Assembly (NCBI RefSeq): GCF_037975245.1
Contig: NC_092568.1
Span: 10,871,501-10,935,500 of the forward strand
DNA from: Apostichopus japonicus
Lineage: Eukaryota; Echinodermata; Holothuroidea; Aspidochirotida; Stichopodidae
Length of the DNA: 64,000 bases
Reading direction: 5' to 3'
A program made the translations under genes and the position numbers. The notes below the pieces were generated by a model. The model was not told the origin of the DNA. It searched no databases and was given only the letters and a program-made list of their open reading frames with translations. Positions 26,901 to 34,860 of this stretch are shown here, one piece after another (the stretch's first letter is position 1; every line of letters begins with the position of its first letter).

Positions 26901-28435
26901 GTGGATTTGTAGAGCCGTCAGAGATCCTATCCACACTATATAATGCATATTGTTCCACTGAAAGACATTTTTTAACTGATATATCATCATATATTCCCAC
27001 AAATGTGTTACCTTATAACACGGGCATAATCAGTGCCTTCATGAGTGTTAAGTCTGTGAATCTTTCCCCAAGGTTCTTATTTTTCCTCTTTACAGATGAT
27101 GAAGTATGCAACATTGCACTGCAGTGTATTCCATGCATTCTACCTGTTGGGTCACAGAAGATAAAGGGCAAAGGAAAACGGGCTACAATTGAAGATGCCC
27201 TCACTTCATTTGTAGATTTGCAAAAGGTGAGCTGAAAGCTAAATTTGAAGTAGAAAAATTCCTTTTATAAGATCATCGTCGGTTACAGGTTCATCTAGGA
27301 AAATTGACAGACGATAAAATTATGGATGAAACAGGCAAAGAGCTTGCCTTCTCTTCGCGAGCAGTGTACATCGATTGGTGAGACAAGACATTCATCAGAT
27401 ACAATCCTACCCTGCTCCTAGAACCACCATTTTATGTTCCCATCTGAAAGACATGAACGATGCATTCAGCCACTTTCCCAAGGGGAATGGTGGAAGGGGA
27501 CTATCAAAGCATCGGTCACTAATGCTCTGCAGCTGTGCCAATCAAATGCCTGAAGAACCTCACCAGCCCCAGAAATTGTGGAACCATAACCCACTACCAC
27601 TGCACCAGGTTGCATTGTACAAACCCTTAACCAAATTTATTACAGGTAGAGTTGTAACAATGATTTCTTCATTCCAGTATACACATGATATATGAATACA
27701 TATAAATGTGAATGCAGAATATGTTGAATGTGCAGTAGAAGAGTGTACAATCTAATTCACACCGATTGGATAGGACATTGTGGTATTCCAGGCAGTATGG
27801 TGTGATAGTATAAGTGTCTTGTTAACTTCTGAACACTGTGTTCATCCATAATCAATTGTCAAGGGTTCCTAGATGAGCCTCAAAATAACTTACAGAGACC
27901 CGACAATTCCTACCTGGCACCTCTAAAACCCACTATGAAATTGTGGCACTATTCATCACTGAAGTTGTGAAATGCTAAATACTGCACATCCTTGATCAAA
28001 ACAAAGATTGCTTCTATCAACCTGCCTTCTGGGGAGTACTGCAATATATGATCCTTTCTATATGGAAGGCAGTATTTGAATAAATCTAAGAAGTTTGCTT
28101 CCATAACCTTTTCTTTTTCATTTCAGATTGGAACCAATATTCCACACTACCTTGAAGGGGTGAAACAAAAGCAACCATTCGTTCTAGCTATTGGAAGCAG
28201 CAGGGTTAGCCCGGAACAAACGTACATAATCATAGAGAGAGAAGCCATTCCACAGGAGTCGCTGCTTAATGCCATTGATTTATGTTTTAAATGTTTTCAT
28301 GTTTTTGATATGAATTATCAATGGCAATCATACAACACCTGGCAGTTCCTCCAGACTGTTGTATACAACTTACCTGGGAAAATGTCATCTTCAGTTGTGT
28401 CATTGAAGACATATTTGAAAGTCGGAAGGAAGTAG
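17973..28435 (+). CDS. Transposon-borne SAM-domain protein (multi-exon, hosts the transposase in an intron)
   Basis: Exons with matching GT-AG sites and phases: 17973-18039, 21017-21156, 24939-25067, 25324-25463, 25614-25698, 25763-25841, then 26327-26483, 27096-27226, 28127-28435 (stop). Exons 1-2 give a SAM domain: VKDKLEEWGLMEWANSF, then LKELIPPLGPRMKAAKKIKE. Exons 4-5 give a conserved block (VRMFVSHLIEQFGDRPTS, then LARSIVNEFPKLKG). The last exon gives QPFVLAIGS, then LLNAIDLCFKCFHVFDMNY and TWQFLQTVVY. From memory, these blocks co-occur in uncharacterised SAM proteins of fish and invertebrates. One bridging exon of length 3n+2 between 25841 and 26327 is missing from my model; 26009-26051 has plausible splice sites but the wrong phase. 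Start ATG 17973 avoids an upstream short frame at 17957. Likely a transposon accessory DNA- or protein-binding factor (inference). Confidence 0.65.
18110..18965. repeat. Cluster of palindromic TAGGCCTA motifs
   Basis: About 850 bp with more than a dozen copies of AGGCCTA/TAGGCCT and longer GGCCTAGGCC palindromes. It lies in the first intron of the SAM gene, 0.45-1.3 kb inside the left end of the CACTA-like element. Scattered single copies occur elsewhere in the window (for example 17646-17664 and 31324). It could be a subterminal protein-binding array or a genome-wide low-complexity motif. Confidence 0.6.
18966..20990. other. Intronic sequence of the SAM gene
   Basis: AT-rich intronic DNA between SAM exons 1 and 2. 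The short open frames at 19811-20336 are AT-driven and I recognise nothing in them. Confidence 0.4.
21209..23719 (+). CDS. CACTA/EnSpm-type transposase with N-terminal C2H2 zinc fingers (836 aa)
   Basis: Single uninterrupted exon. The N-terminus has two C2H2 fingers: C5-x2-C8 with H22/H27, and C41-x4-C46 with H60/H65. An acidic linker (about 70-120) follows, then a large transposase core. Candidate DDE residues are the Asp pair in FYIDDFEVANPL (305/306), the Asp in TGDNLGLHSLFGF (399) and the Glu in MRFEAKHNFSRR (651). A CxxC motif (YPCRFCKMH) and a DIMHDLLEGVCP motif lie between them, as in animal Tnp2-like transposases I know by pattern. ATG 21209 is chosen because the first finger's cysteines follow at once. 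A splice acceptor-like TTTGTTTCAG overlaps the first codons. The gene lies wholly in intron 2 of the SAM gene, on the same strand. It is intact and is the likely mobilising enzyme. The triad assignment is inferred. Confidence 0.85.
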   Translation: MGFVCFRCGHLILGHSKALIWHFKNIHSLVNGRYFTGPITCMQDGCMRTFKNHVSTFKSHVEKKHEMYGANEVPLLDDADELNASDHNSSDDNEPLRGDHDEQPIPNVQNWDDFDKAEIEQRIAIFLAKLLASSSVVQSTIDGVVGHTSDLLDDVVGYLKHKTSQFAQQNMIQPNDLSFCSLMEDFEKCENTFDRFIGVYMRKKYFTQSGVFLAPKEIPIAVAFYQRRNRMTGNVSQVLKNVSFQYVPIKPLMKLILESKGFLENIEMHEPSLDGLMRDFHDGEYSQQNIFCRHKRNIQLLFYIDDFEVANPLSPKAGTHKLGAVYCTITNIHPKFRSSLNNCHLVMLFNAGDAKLYGYEPIFDPLVEDLNSLIHDGIQIEAPTFQGTVRVGLAQVTGDNLGLHSLFGFAQGFTANYPCRFCKMHRAEAQLSTSENVGLLRTKDNYQMDVNAQDLPNTGVRSDSPLNKIHHYHVTQNFAPDIMHDLLEGVCPLELKLVVKALIDKRLFNINLLNSRLVSFNYGSGDNQNKPCIFSASSMTNPDGAPGQNAAQMWCLIRHFPLMMGDLVPEDDEHWELLILLLKCMDIIFSPVISRGDTVYLKHLIQDHHQHFLEPFGNARQLKPKHHHMIHYPMAIQKLGPLTRFWAMRFEAKHNFSRRLSHIVCNFQNIAKTLAYRNQMLLCYNLLSQLSLVGDEVEIGPGSSVLVASITDSDVVHIRLRLGLYDEVFLANWCKVFGHTYKKHQMVVVGKNVELDPVFGKLVNIIAVESGVRLIYEEWLTTGFSRHLHAYKVEAQEPRKTEICRIDDLLDYHPLQMIQSGPPNDPAFCVVTRYKF
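23720..24938. other. SAM-gene intron 2 remainder, after the transposase
   Basis: No gene is recognised. Open frames at 23889-24140 and 24423-24713 are short and lack motifs I know. The second contains KLFASGKVVVGVVEELANKG. They might be remnants of another transposon protein. Confidence 0.35.
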
Positions 28436-29569
28436 GGCTGAAAATTTTCAGACCTATTCGCACAGTGCAACACTAGAATTAACTTGGCGATCGATTCAAC
28501 TGTCCATTACAACTCCTTTTTACATGACAGTTGAAAGAATTTGGACACAATTTTGTTCAATGCCGAGCAATCTTTATTATCATCTGAAGTTGTGTGATTT
28601 TAGTTGAAATCTCAACTGTTAGTTGAATCACGTTTATGGGACCAAGGCATACTTGCCTCATATACAAAGCAAAGGTATGCTTGTATTCTAAGAAGAATTG
28701 GCAAAACGTTTTCAGCCTGTATGATCATATTTGTTTTCATCTCATAAATTCCAGTTCCAAAGTTGCAGCTCACAAATATTTTGCTGTCATGAAATTTTAG
28801 AAGCAAATTATATGGATTGTCCCAGTCCCAGTTATCTGCTCTAAATAAATTGCTTGGACTATTTTCAATTGAACGGCTCTTGGAATACAGAAATATGTGT
28901 ATCCATTCTACACATATTTACATATACAATATTTACCTGTGCTGGGTTATGTACAACAGCAGTATAAATATTACACATAATATATGGACTCATTACTTAA
29001 AGGCTTGCCGCCGTTTAATGAAATCCATGGATAAGTGTTAAAAAGGGGGGGGGAGGGGAATCTTCTTTACGAGGCCTAATTTAGTGAACATTTTCAAGAC
29101 TGACCATCCAGCACCCCATCTTTTAAAAATTGGCAACCATGTTTTGGTTGTCATTTTCTTCTTTTGTTATTACATCGTAAGTAAGGCAAATACTTCCCCA
29201 TGCGAGCTGGTCTATGCTCTAGCTGATAAATATCATTATGAAGACACACACATGTCTAGCTAGAAAGTGTTCGTTCATTCATTCAGCAAATTGTATTTTA
29301 TCCATACAAGTCTAATAAAATGTTGAAATTGTTTATGTAAAAATTGCACTGGGGTAAAAAACATTTTTGATTAATTGGTAACGCTTCAAACAATTCCTTC
29401 CTTTAGATCTTGTGCTATGGTACCATATTAATGAAACATTCAGTTTTGTTGCAATTTTACATTAGTTTTTAGCAGTTTTTCAGCAGTTCACTTTCTTTGA
29501 AGGAGTTACATCAATAAATTGCATTGTCAAATGAAGCCTTTTGTATTTATGTATTTTTTCCTATAAGAG
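28436..29569. other. 3' part of the CACTA-like element, non-coding
   Basis: AT-rich sequence after the SAM gene stop. No open frame of interest was seen. It probably includes the 3' UTR. Confidence 0.4.
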
Positions 29570-29791
29570 TCAAGCTGACCCAAATGTGGTTGATTTCCAT
29601 CATAACCCTTGCCGGGGTCAATATTTACCAATATTTCTGGGTCAAATTTACAACCCATAAATTGGGTCACTTATTCTGACCTAATTTTCTGGGTCAGTTT
29701 GACCCAAATGTGTTAGGTTCCCTCCTGACTTTCATTTGGGTCAAAAAGTGACCCAATTTGGGTCAATTTTAACCCAAGTGTTTTTAGAGTG
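29570..29791 (+). promoter_or_regulatory. Subterminal GGGTCA/TGACCC repeats, right end of CACTA-like element
   Basis: Roughly ten GGGTCA or TGACCC motifs in about 220 bp, in both orientations, leading into the terminal inverted repeat. The left end has a smaller set (17684-17715). In plant CACTA elements, subterminal repeats of this type bind an element-encoded protein. That role here is inferred. GGGTCA is also a nuclear-receptor half-site. Confidence 0.6.
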
Positions 29792-31056
29792 TATGAATAC
29801 TATGAGGGTGCATATATGTACTATATCAATACCGTGGGCGCAATAATACATTTTGTTGTTATAGGGCCAATGAAGCCTACAATCAACTATTTTTGCTTTA
29901 TAAAGACGCTTTATTTGAAAAGATCGCACTGCGTTTATGGTAGGCGAGAAATGAAGCTAAAAAAGAGCCGTACATTAACGAAGATGCATAAATGTAGGCA
30001 TGAAAATATTCTTATCCCTGGCATTTGGTGGGGGGGGGGGGTATGGTGCATTACATCCCCTCCACCCATTTTCATGGGGGGATATATCCCCTCTCCACCC
30101 AGGATCGCCGCCCATGGCCATATGTGATCCATTTTTCGACCTTAATAATAAGCAACATTTCCAGTAAATATGGACACAAAATGCACAATTTAGTATGGCT
30201 GGCATGTCATTTAGTGTTTATAGTGATAATACAAACACAATTACCATCTATGTTTCTAAAACTATTATGCCGCCGAACTTCGCCAGAACCTTTTTTTGGC
30301 AAACAAAAAATAAAGCATACGGGAGGGGGGGGGGGGGGTTGAGCGATCACCGACATCTCACATAAAGGTCGTCATCAATTTTTTTTTTTTTTTTTGCTAA
30401 ACTTTTTTTTTTTGGTGACGGCCAATAGGGGGGGCGCGCGCCTGTTGCGCCCCCCCTGGATACGCCCCTGGAATTGTAGTTTTGATATGTTAAAGTTCAA
30501 GAAACACTTTAGTTCTAGTTAACGACACTTATAAAAAAAAACACATTCTTTTGACATTTTGTAAGCGACAGAGCATCCTTGGATGTCACTTTAGACATCG
30601 TTTATCCTTGAACAATTTTGTAATGTATGATAAACATGTCATTTGATGGCTAAACAGTCTTTATACTTTTGCCATCATTGAGTTTTTGTGTTCCGTCTGA
30701 GGTACATGAGTATTTAGAATATATACTCTAGTCACTTTGATCGTTGAACTTCAGCTCGTTTAAAGATCATTTCTCAATATTTAAAGGATTATAGAAAGAA
30801 AAAGAACCTGAAATGATAACCATGGTTTTCATTTTTAAGGTCTACTACATATCAATATAAAATGTATGTCTAAAGTCACCCTTTACGTTGTCAGGAAAAT
30901 GGTGCTCGTTTCTTTCACTTGTGAATATTCATGAATGAGTCCAAATATAATAAGAGTTGAAATCATGTTTAATTTGGATTATAGAGTATACCCAATAGCT
31001 AAATCTTGTCAATTTTAACGCGTAACGTGTAAATATGTTAGCCTATATGTGTGTAT

Positions 31057-31314
31057 GTACGTGTGTATGTATGCATGTATGTATGTATTTTAGATCATCC
31101 TGCAAGCAGGAACTCGCGAAGAAGCCTCATTGGCTTATCAAAGCCGCAAGCTGACCGAAGTCAGTCTCTTACATTCATATTTAACGTCCATGATTATGAA
31201 TTGTTAATTTTCAACAACTCTGTAACTGGACGACATACATTAATCTTGGAGTGACTCGAACCGGGGACCTTATGATTGAAAGGCACCGGCGTTAACCACT
31301 GAGCTAACACTCCG
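31057..31314 (-). mobile_element. tRNA-derived SINE (copy 1)
   Basis: On the minus strand it begins GGAGTGTTAGCTCAGTGG (A-box) and has GGTTCGAGTC (B-box). It then has a body of about 170 bp and a (CATA)n-type tail at 31057-31090. The T-arm cannot pair and too few bases follow the T-loop for an acceptor stem, so this is a SINE head and not a tRNA gene. The same insertion is in copy 2 at 61830-62087. It may carry one of the conserved SINE central domains, which I cannot confirm. Confidence 0.7.
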
Positions 31315-31922
31315 TATATATGTAGGCCTATGGCATTTTACATGCCGCTAAGCTATATTCATTGTCTCATATAGTTTATTCTTTCATGTGGGTTTCTTAT
31401 CGAAGTTGGTTTTTTGAAAAGGTATATTTAACGGATAGATCGTATAGTCACTTTATGACGATGTATATAAATTCCGCGTTTTCAAATAGCGATGTGCTAG
31501 ACTTATATTATATATATTAGTCAAATATTTGTCTTCCATAGAGTAAATGATATAATATTAGTAACTTATATCATTATAATATATATCTTTATATAACTCC
31601 ATAGCGTCATTTACTTTCATAGTTCATACATTATGATGAAAGTAGTGAACCTCAACATACAGTATAGCATATAAGCAGTTTCCTTCTATGGTTTCACGTA
31701 CGATTATCAGTTTGCGCTTGGTGCAAATTCACGAATTTCATGACGTCATAGGGCATTTTTGACACCAAGTACTTAGAGATGGCGATGAATGTCTACGTAA
31801 ATATCATGTCTTGTTTAAACAGGGAGTTGTTATGGAACAACTCCTTGGTTTAACCGAATTAATTTATGCACTCTATGTAATCTATAGTACAACCCGTTTT
31901 GTAATTACTTCTTATACAAGCA

Positions 31923-31928
31923 AATAAA
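31923..31928 (+). promoter_or_regulatory. Candidate polyadenylation signal of OATP copy 1
   Basis: AATAAA followed about 25-35 bases on by a G/T-rich GTGATGGGTGATG. In copy 2 the same site (62696) is the first AATAAA I see after the stop codon, so it is a plausible transcript end. In copy 1 the 13.5-kb nested transposon lies between the stop and this signal. Confidence 0.4.
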
Positions 31929-32553
31929 GTTGCTATTTCTATATTAACGGTGATGGGTGATGCCCTTTTTTATGAAATAAAATTCCTTCAACTTCAATAG
32001 AGTCAGTTTATGTCTATCAGGTTTTCATTTTCATCGGGAAGTTAAACAGATGAAAGATCTCCAACAGGTAGGGCCACGGACACGGGGGTGAGGATTGAGG
32101 GAGGGGGAAGAGGCATATGCAATTAAAAGTCACAGTTATGAGGGTTCACGCGTCTACAGTGGTGCAGCAGACGGCAATTTAAACACCACTGAATGTTGGT
32201 CTGACATCAGTAGGACCCGCCGCTGCACCACCCTCTTACCATTGTCTCCCCCATCCCCCACCCTCCTTGTCGGGATTCCCTGAAACTTCATTTTGTACCG
32301 GTATCCGCAGGAAATATATAGTTATGTGTTTAAGGATAACAGATATTGTATTTGCATACTTACAACGGGGAGCGGAGGGGGGGGGGGGGTGGGAGGATTG
32401 CCGGGAGGGTATGTTGTACAAGATGCCATCTAGAGCTGTCTTTGCTCTTTCAATGCTGGTTTCTTCTGCAGCTCTCGTAGTCCCTCCCTTCCAATAAAGT
32501 TTATGCCCCTGATTCCACCCTTCAAGGACATGTGATTTGTACAAATTGGGCCT

Positions 32554-33361
32554 AAACATGTCATTTGAGACCATATAATCTTAATTTCTCCCATTGAGTT
32601 GTGTAGTGCAACCGAGGAACTAGTCTGATGAGCTGTGTACTAAACTAAAAGGTCCAGTCACTTTAACTAGTGAACCTCAACTGCATGTTTAAAGGGTCAT
32701 TCCAAAAACAAACAAAAAATAAGTAATTATGCTATAGGAATACAATCCTAGCTAGACGGAGAGCAGTGGTTTTTAACGGTCTACAGCATATCACAGTTAA
32801 TTTTGTTCCTGAAGTTATCAAAACATAATACGGGGTATTTTTTTGGTTAATCTCAAACAAAGTTCTTCAGAATCACTGTTTCCGAAACTACCTACTATCC
32901 GGTATGAGAATTTGCTACAACACTGTTGCTTATAATGGGACCATATTGAAACTGGTATACTTTGGTTTTCTAGCAAAAGTGATATAGATTGAATTTATCC
33001 AAGGGCGGCGGAAGCACTTTTAATCTGGGGGGCACCGACATCAAAGAGCACTTTGCAGAAATTCGATTGGACTGATGCAGCCTTATATTTAGTACCCTTT
33101 ATGACTCTTATTGTATAATCTTGTTTGCGTATACACATCACTCCATCAACGCCCCCCCCCCCCCTCAAGGAAAATATGCATACTGCACTGCAATATCCAA
33201 TGTGCAAATTAGGAAACAAGGAACAAGTTTTCTTTTGAGACAAAATGAGGTGAAATCATGCTAGTCGCTAATGTAGGAATCTTCCGAATTAGAGCTTATT
33301 TCTTGTTAATATCTTAACAAAATTTTTTCCATTCGAAATAGCTTTGAGTTTGACCCACAGA
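32554..33361. other. Unassigned spacer right of duplication copy 1
   Basis: AT-rich with one C/G run near 33150. I recognise no gene or known repeat. Confidence 0.4.
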
Positions 33362-33729
33362 CAAGGGCGTAGGAACCGGGGGGCTGGGGGGGGGGCGCCA
33401 GCCCCCCCAGTGAAAAATGTGGAGGGGCGGAAGTATCATTCCGCCCCCCCGCTTCGCAAGTCAGAAAACCCCTTTTTCATTTCCAAATGAGAAAGAAAAT
33501 CTCATTTGGAGCACCAAATTGCATCTAAGGCCAGGTGAAAATACAAAATTAAGTTTACAAAATGGAGTCGGTGTTGAAGTGTGCTATATTGCACCAAATT
33601 GCAACTGAGGCTACCTGGAAATGCAAAAAATTCCAAAGGGGAGGGGACACCCCCTCCCCTTAGACCCCTCCCCCAGGCCGGCCATAAGTCTTCAGCCCCC
33701 CCACTCAAAAGTACCTTCCTACGCCACTG
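33362..33729 (+). mobile_element. hAT-type MITE, 'GGCGTAGGAACC' family, copy C
   Basis: Same family as 2537-2908 and 14237-14589. It has a perfect 8-bp target duplication CCCACAGA at 33354-33361 and 33730-33737. It is close to full consistency with copy A across its length. Confidence 0.88.
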
Positions 33730-33751
33730 CCCACAGAAATTCATTAAAAGT

Positions 33752-34027
33752 CAGGGGCGTAGCCAGGATTTGCAAAGTTGTATGCACGACTATCTGAGCG
33801 GAGCGCCACCATCGGTTGGCGCGGAGCGTACAAGAAAACTTTTGGTTTTACAAACCCCTCAGATGGCCGGAAACGGCCCTTCCCGAGTGTTCATTCTGGT
33901 TCCCTGGCCTCTTGCTATCTTGAGATGAGACACCTCAATTTTTATGGAGAAAAAGGGCACATTTTTAACCTGAGGAAAAGTGGGGGGGCACGTGCCCCCT
34001 GTGCCCCCCCCGGTTACGCCGCCCTTG
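33752..34027 (+). mobile_element. MITE, 'CAGGGGCGTAGCCAGG' family
   Basis: The left end CAGGGGCGTAGCCAGGATTT and right end GGTTACGCCGCCCTTG are imperfect inverted repeats. The interior holds the module CTATCTGAGCGGAGCGCCAC...GGTTGGCGCGGAGCGTACAA. The same module is found near 17190 and, inverted, near 48490, 53170, 53790 and 53950. No clear target duplication was found. It starts 15 bases after the preceding MITE's target site. Confidence 0.65.
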
Positions 34028-34361
34028 AATTTATCTCATGGTCTTGCTGGCTTGTATGTTTCTGGCACTGCAACGAATACAATGCTTGTTCTGGTGTAGG
34101 TAGTGTAAATCTTTGCCAACACATTTATGTCAAACAATGGGTTTAATTAAGTTCCTGCAACCCTTGTGAACCGCATGACTGTTTGAATGTTTTGCTTGGC
34201 TTACCATAAATGGCCCACTACAATAAAATTTATTCCACCTTTAGCGTGACAAGAAAAAAAAAACGGCTTTTAAAGAATTCGATGGCGCTAGTTTGAAAAA
34301 GGGTGTTTTTTTTTAATATAAAATAATTATATGGCTCTTAAAGGCATCCGTAGAGTCACCT

Positions 34362-34860
34362 TTAGGAGAATAGCGCCTCATCAGGCCACGTATTCAGTGG
34401 ACGGTGGCTGCAAGCATGCCGGTCGCAGAGAATGTCACCACCTCTGGCCAAAGGCAAGGATTCACGCACGCCACCTAGTACGTTTCTGGTCGATTTGACC
34501 GACCCTCTGCGCATCCTCCCGGGTTCTTTTGCGACAACAAGGGAGACATGGTACGGGATCCTAGGCCACAAAAAAGCACCATGCCACAGCCAGAGGTATT
34601 ATCGCCAGAGGCCTGTCTTGAACCCTAGCCACGATTTACACGACCGACAAGGAATGAGTCTTTCGTCACCCTCTTAACAACATCGGCCACCACATCAGCT
34701 AGTAAATTATATGGTTGAATTAATATATCAAGAGTTCAGCGTGGACTGCTGAAAAAGAAAAAGAATTTATAAACGTATATAATCGTTGATGGAGTCGAAC
34801 TCAGTTCATCAGGTTACCAGTCCACTGCTATACCCACTGAACCATTTGACGGGTTAACTT
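34362..34860 (-). mobile_element. Possible tRNA-headed SINE and GC-rich body
   Basis: On the minus strand, 34856 to about 34785 reads as a tRNA-like head: TGGTTCAGTGGGTATAGC (A-box) and GAGTTCGACTCC (B-box). The T-arm does not pair, so it is not a working tRNA. The GC-rich stretch 34362-34680 is compositionally unlike its surroundings and may be the element's body. I do not recognise it and it could be unrelated. Confidence 0.4.

Larger units (their letters stand above)
17667..29791 (+). mobile_element. 12.1-kb CACTA/EnSpm-like DNA transposon with two genes
   Basis: The ends are CACTCTTAAAACACCTGGGT at 17667 and the complement of CACTCTAAAAACACTTGGGT at 29791 (18 of the first 22 positions match). 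TA flanks both sides as a 2-bp target duplication. The ends begin CACTC, as in the CACTA (CMC) group, and the subterminal regions carry many GGGTCA/TGACCC repeats. It encodes an intact transposase (21209-23719) and a multi-exon SAM-domain gene (17973-28435) on the same strand. With both genes apparently intact it may be, or recently have been, autonomous. The superfamily call rests on ends, target duplication and protein motifs. Confidence 0.82.
17137..30119 (+). mobile_element. Possible middle layer of the nested stack
   Basis: CATGGGCGGCGATCC begins at 17137 and its reverse complement GGATCGCCGCCCATG is at 30102-30116. ATATG lies directly left (17132-17136) and again at 30120-30124, which would be a 5-bp target duplication. 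The right end carries three extra bases (GCC) not mirrored at the left. These could therefore be the two ends of one element split by the inner transposon, or internal inverted repeats of the outer element. Confidence 0.45.
16995..30470 (+). mobile_element. Outer DNA transposon of the nested stack (5-bp TSD, hAT5-like)
   Basis: The left end CAGGGGCGTATCCAGG (16995) and right end CCTGGATACGCCCCTG (30470) are a 15-16-bp inverted repeat. A 5-bp target duplication GAATT sits at 16990-16994 and 30471-30475. Copy 2 has the uninterrupted GGCAGAATTGTAG (GAATT at 61243-61247), which proves a clean insertion after the duplication. The element's own sequence is short (roughly 0.5-1.35 kb depending on the middle layer). 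The rest is later nested insertions. The TIR resembles hAT-type MITEs, and 5-bp duplications are known for the hAT5 group, so the class is inferred. No transposase of its own was seen. Confidence 0.88.

Noticed and set aside
27291-27381. Exon continuing the SAM gene after 27226
   Set aside because: It stays in frame but ends at a stop after about 30 codons. Joining 27226 to 28127 keeps phase and gives the conserved C-terminal region, so this is at most an alternative end.
31245-31314. Functional tRNA gene on the minus strand
   Set aside because: A- and B-boxes are present, but the T-arm cannot pair and the acceptor stem is incomplete. It is a SINE head and has an identical partner in the duplication.
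34785-34856. tRNA gene on the minus strand
   Set aside because: B-box present, but arms do not form a cloverleaf. Treated as a SINE-like head.
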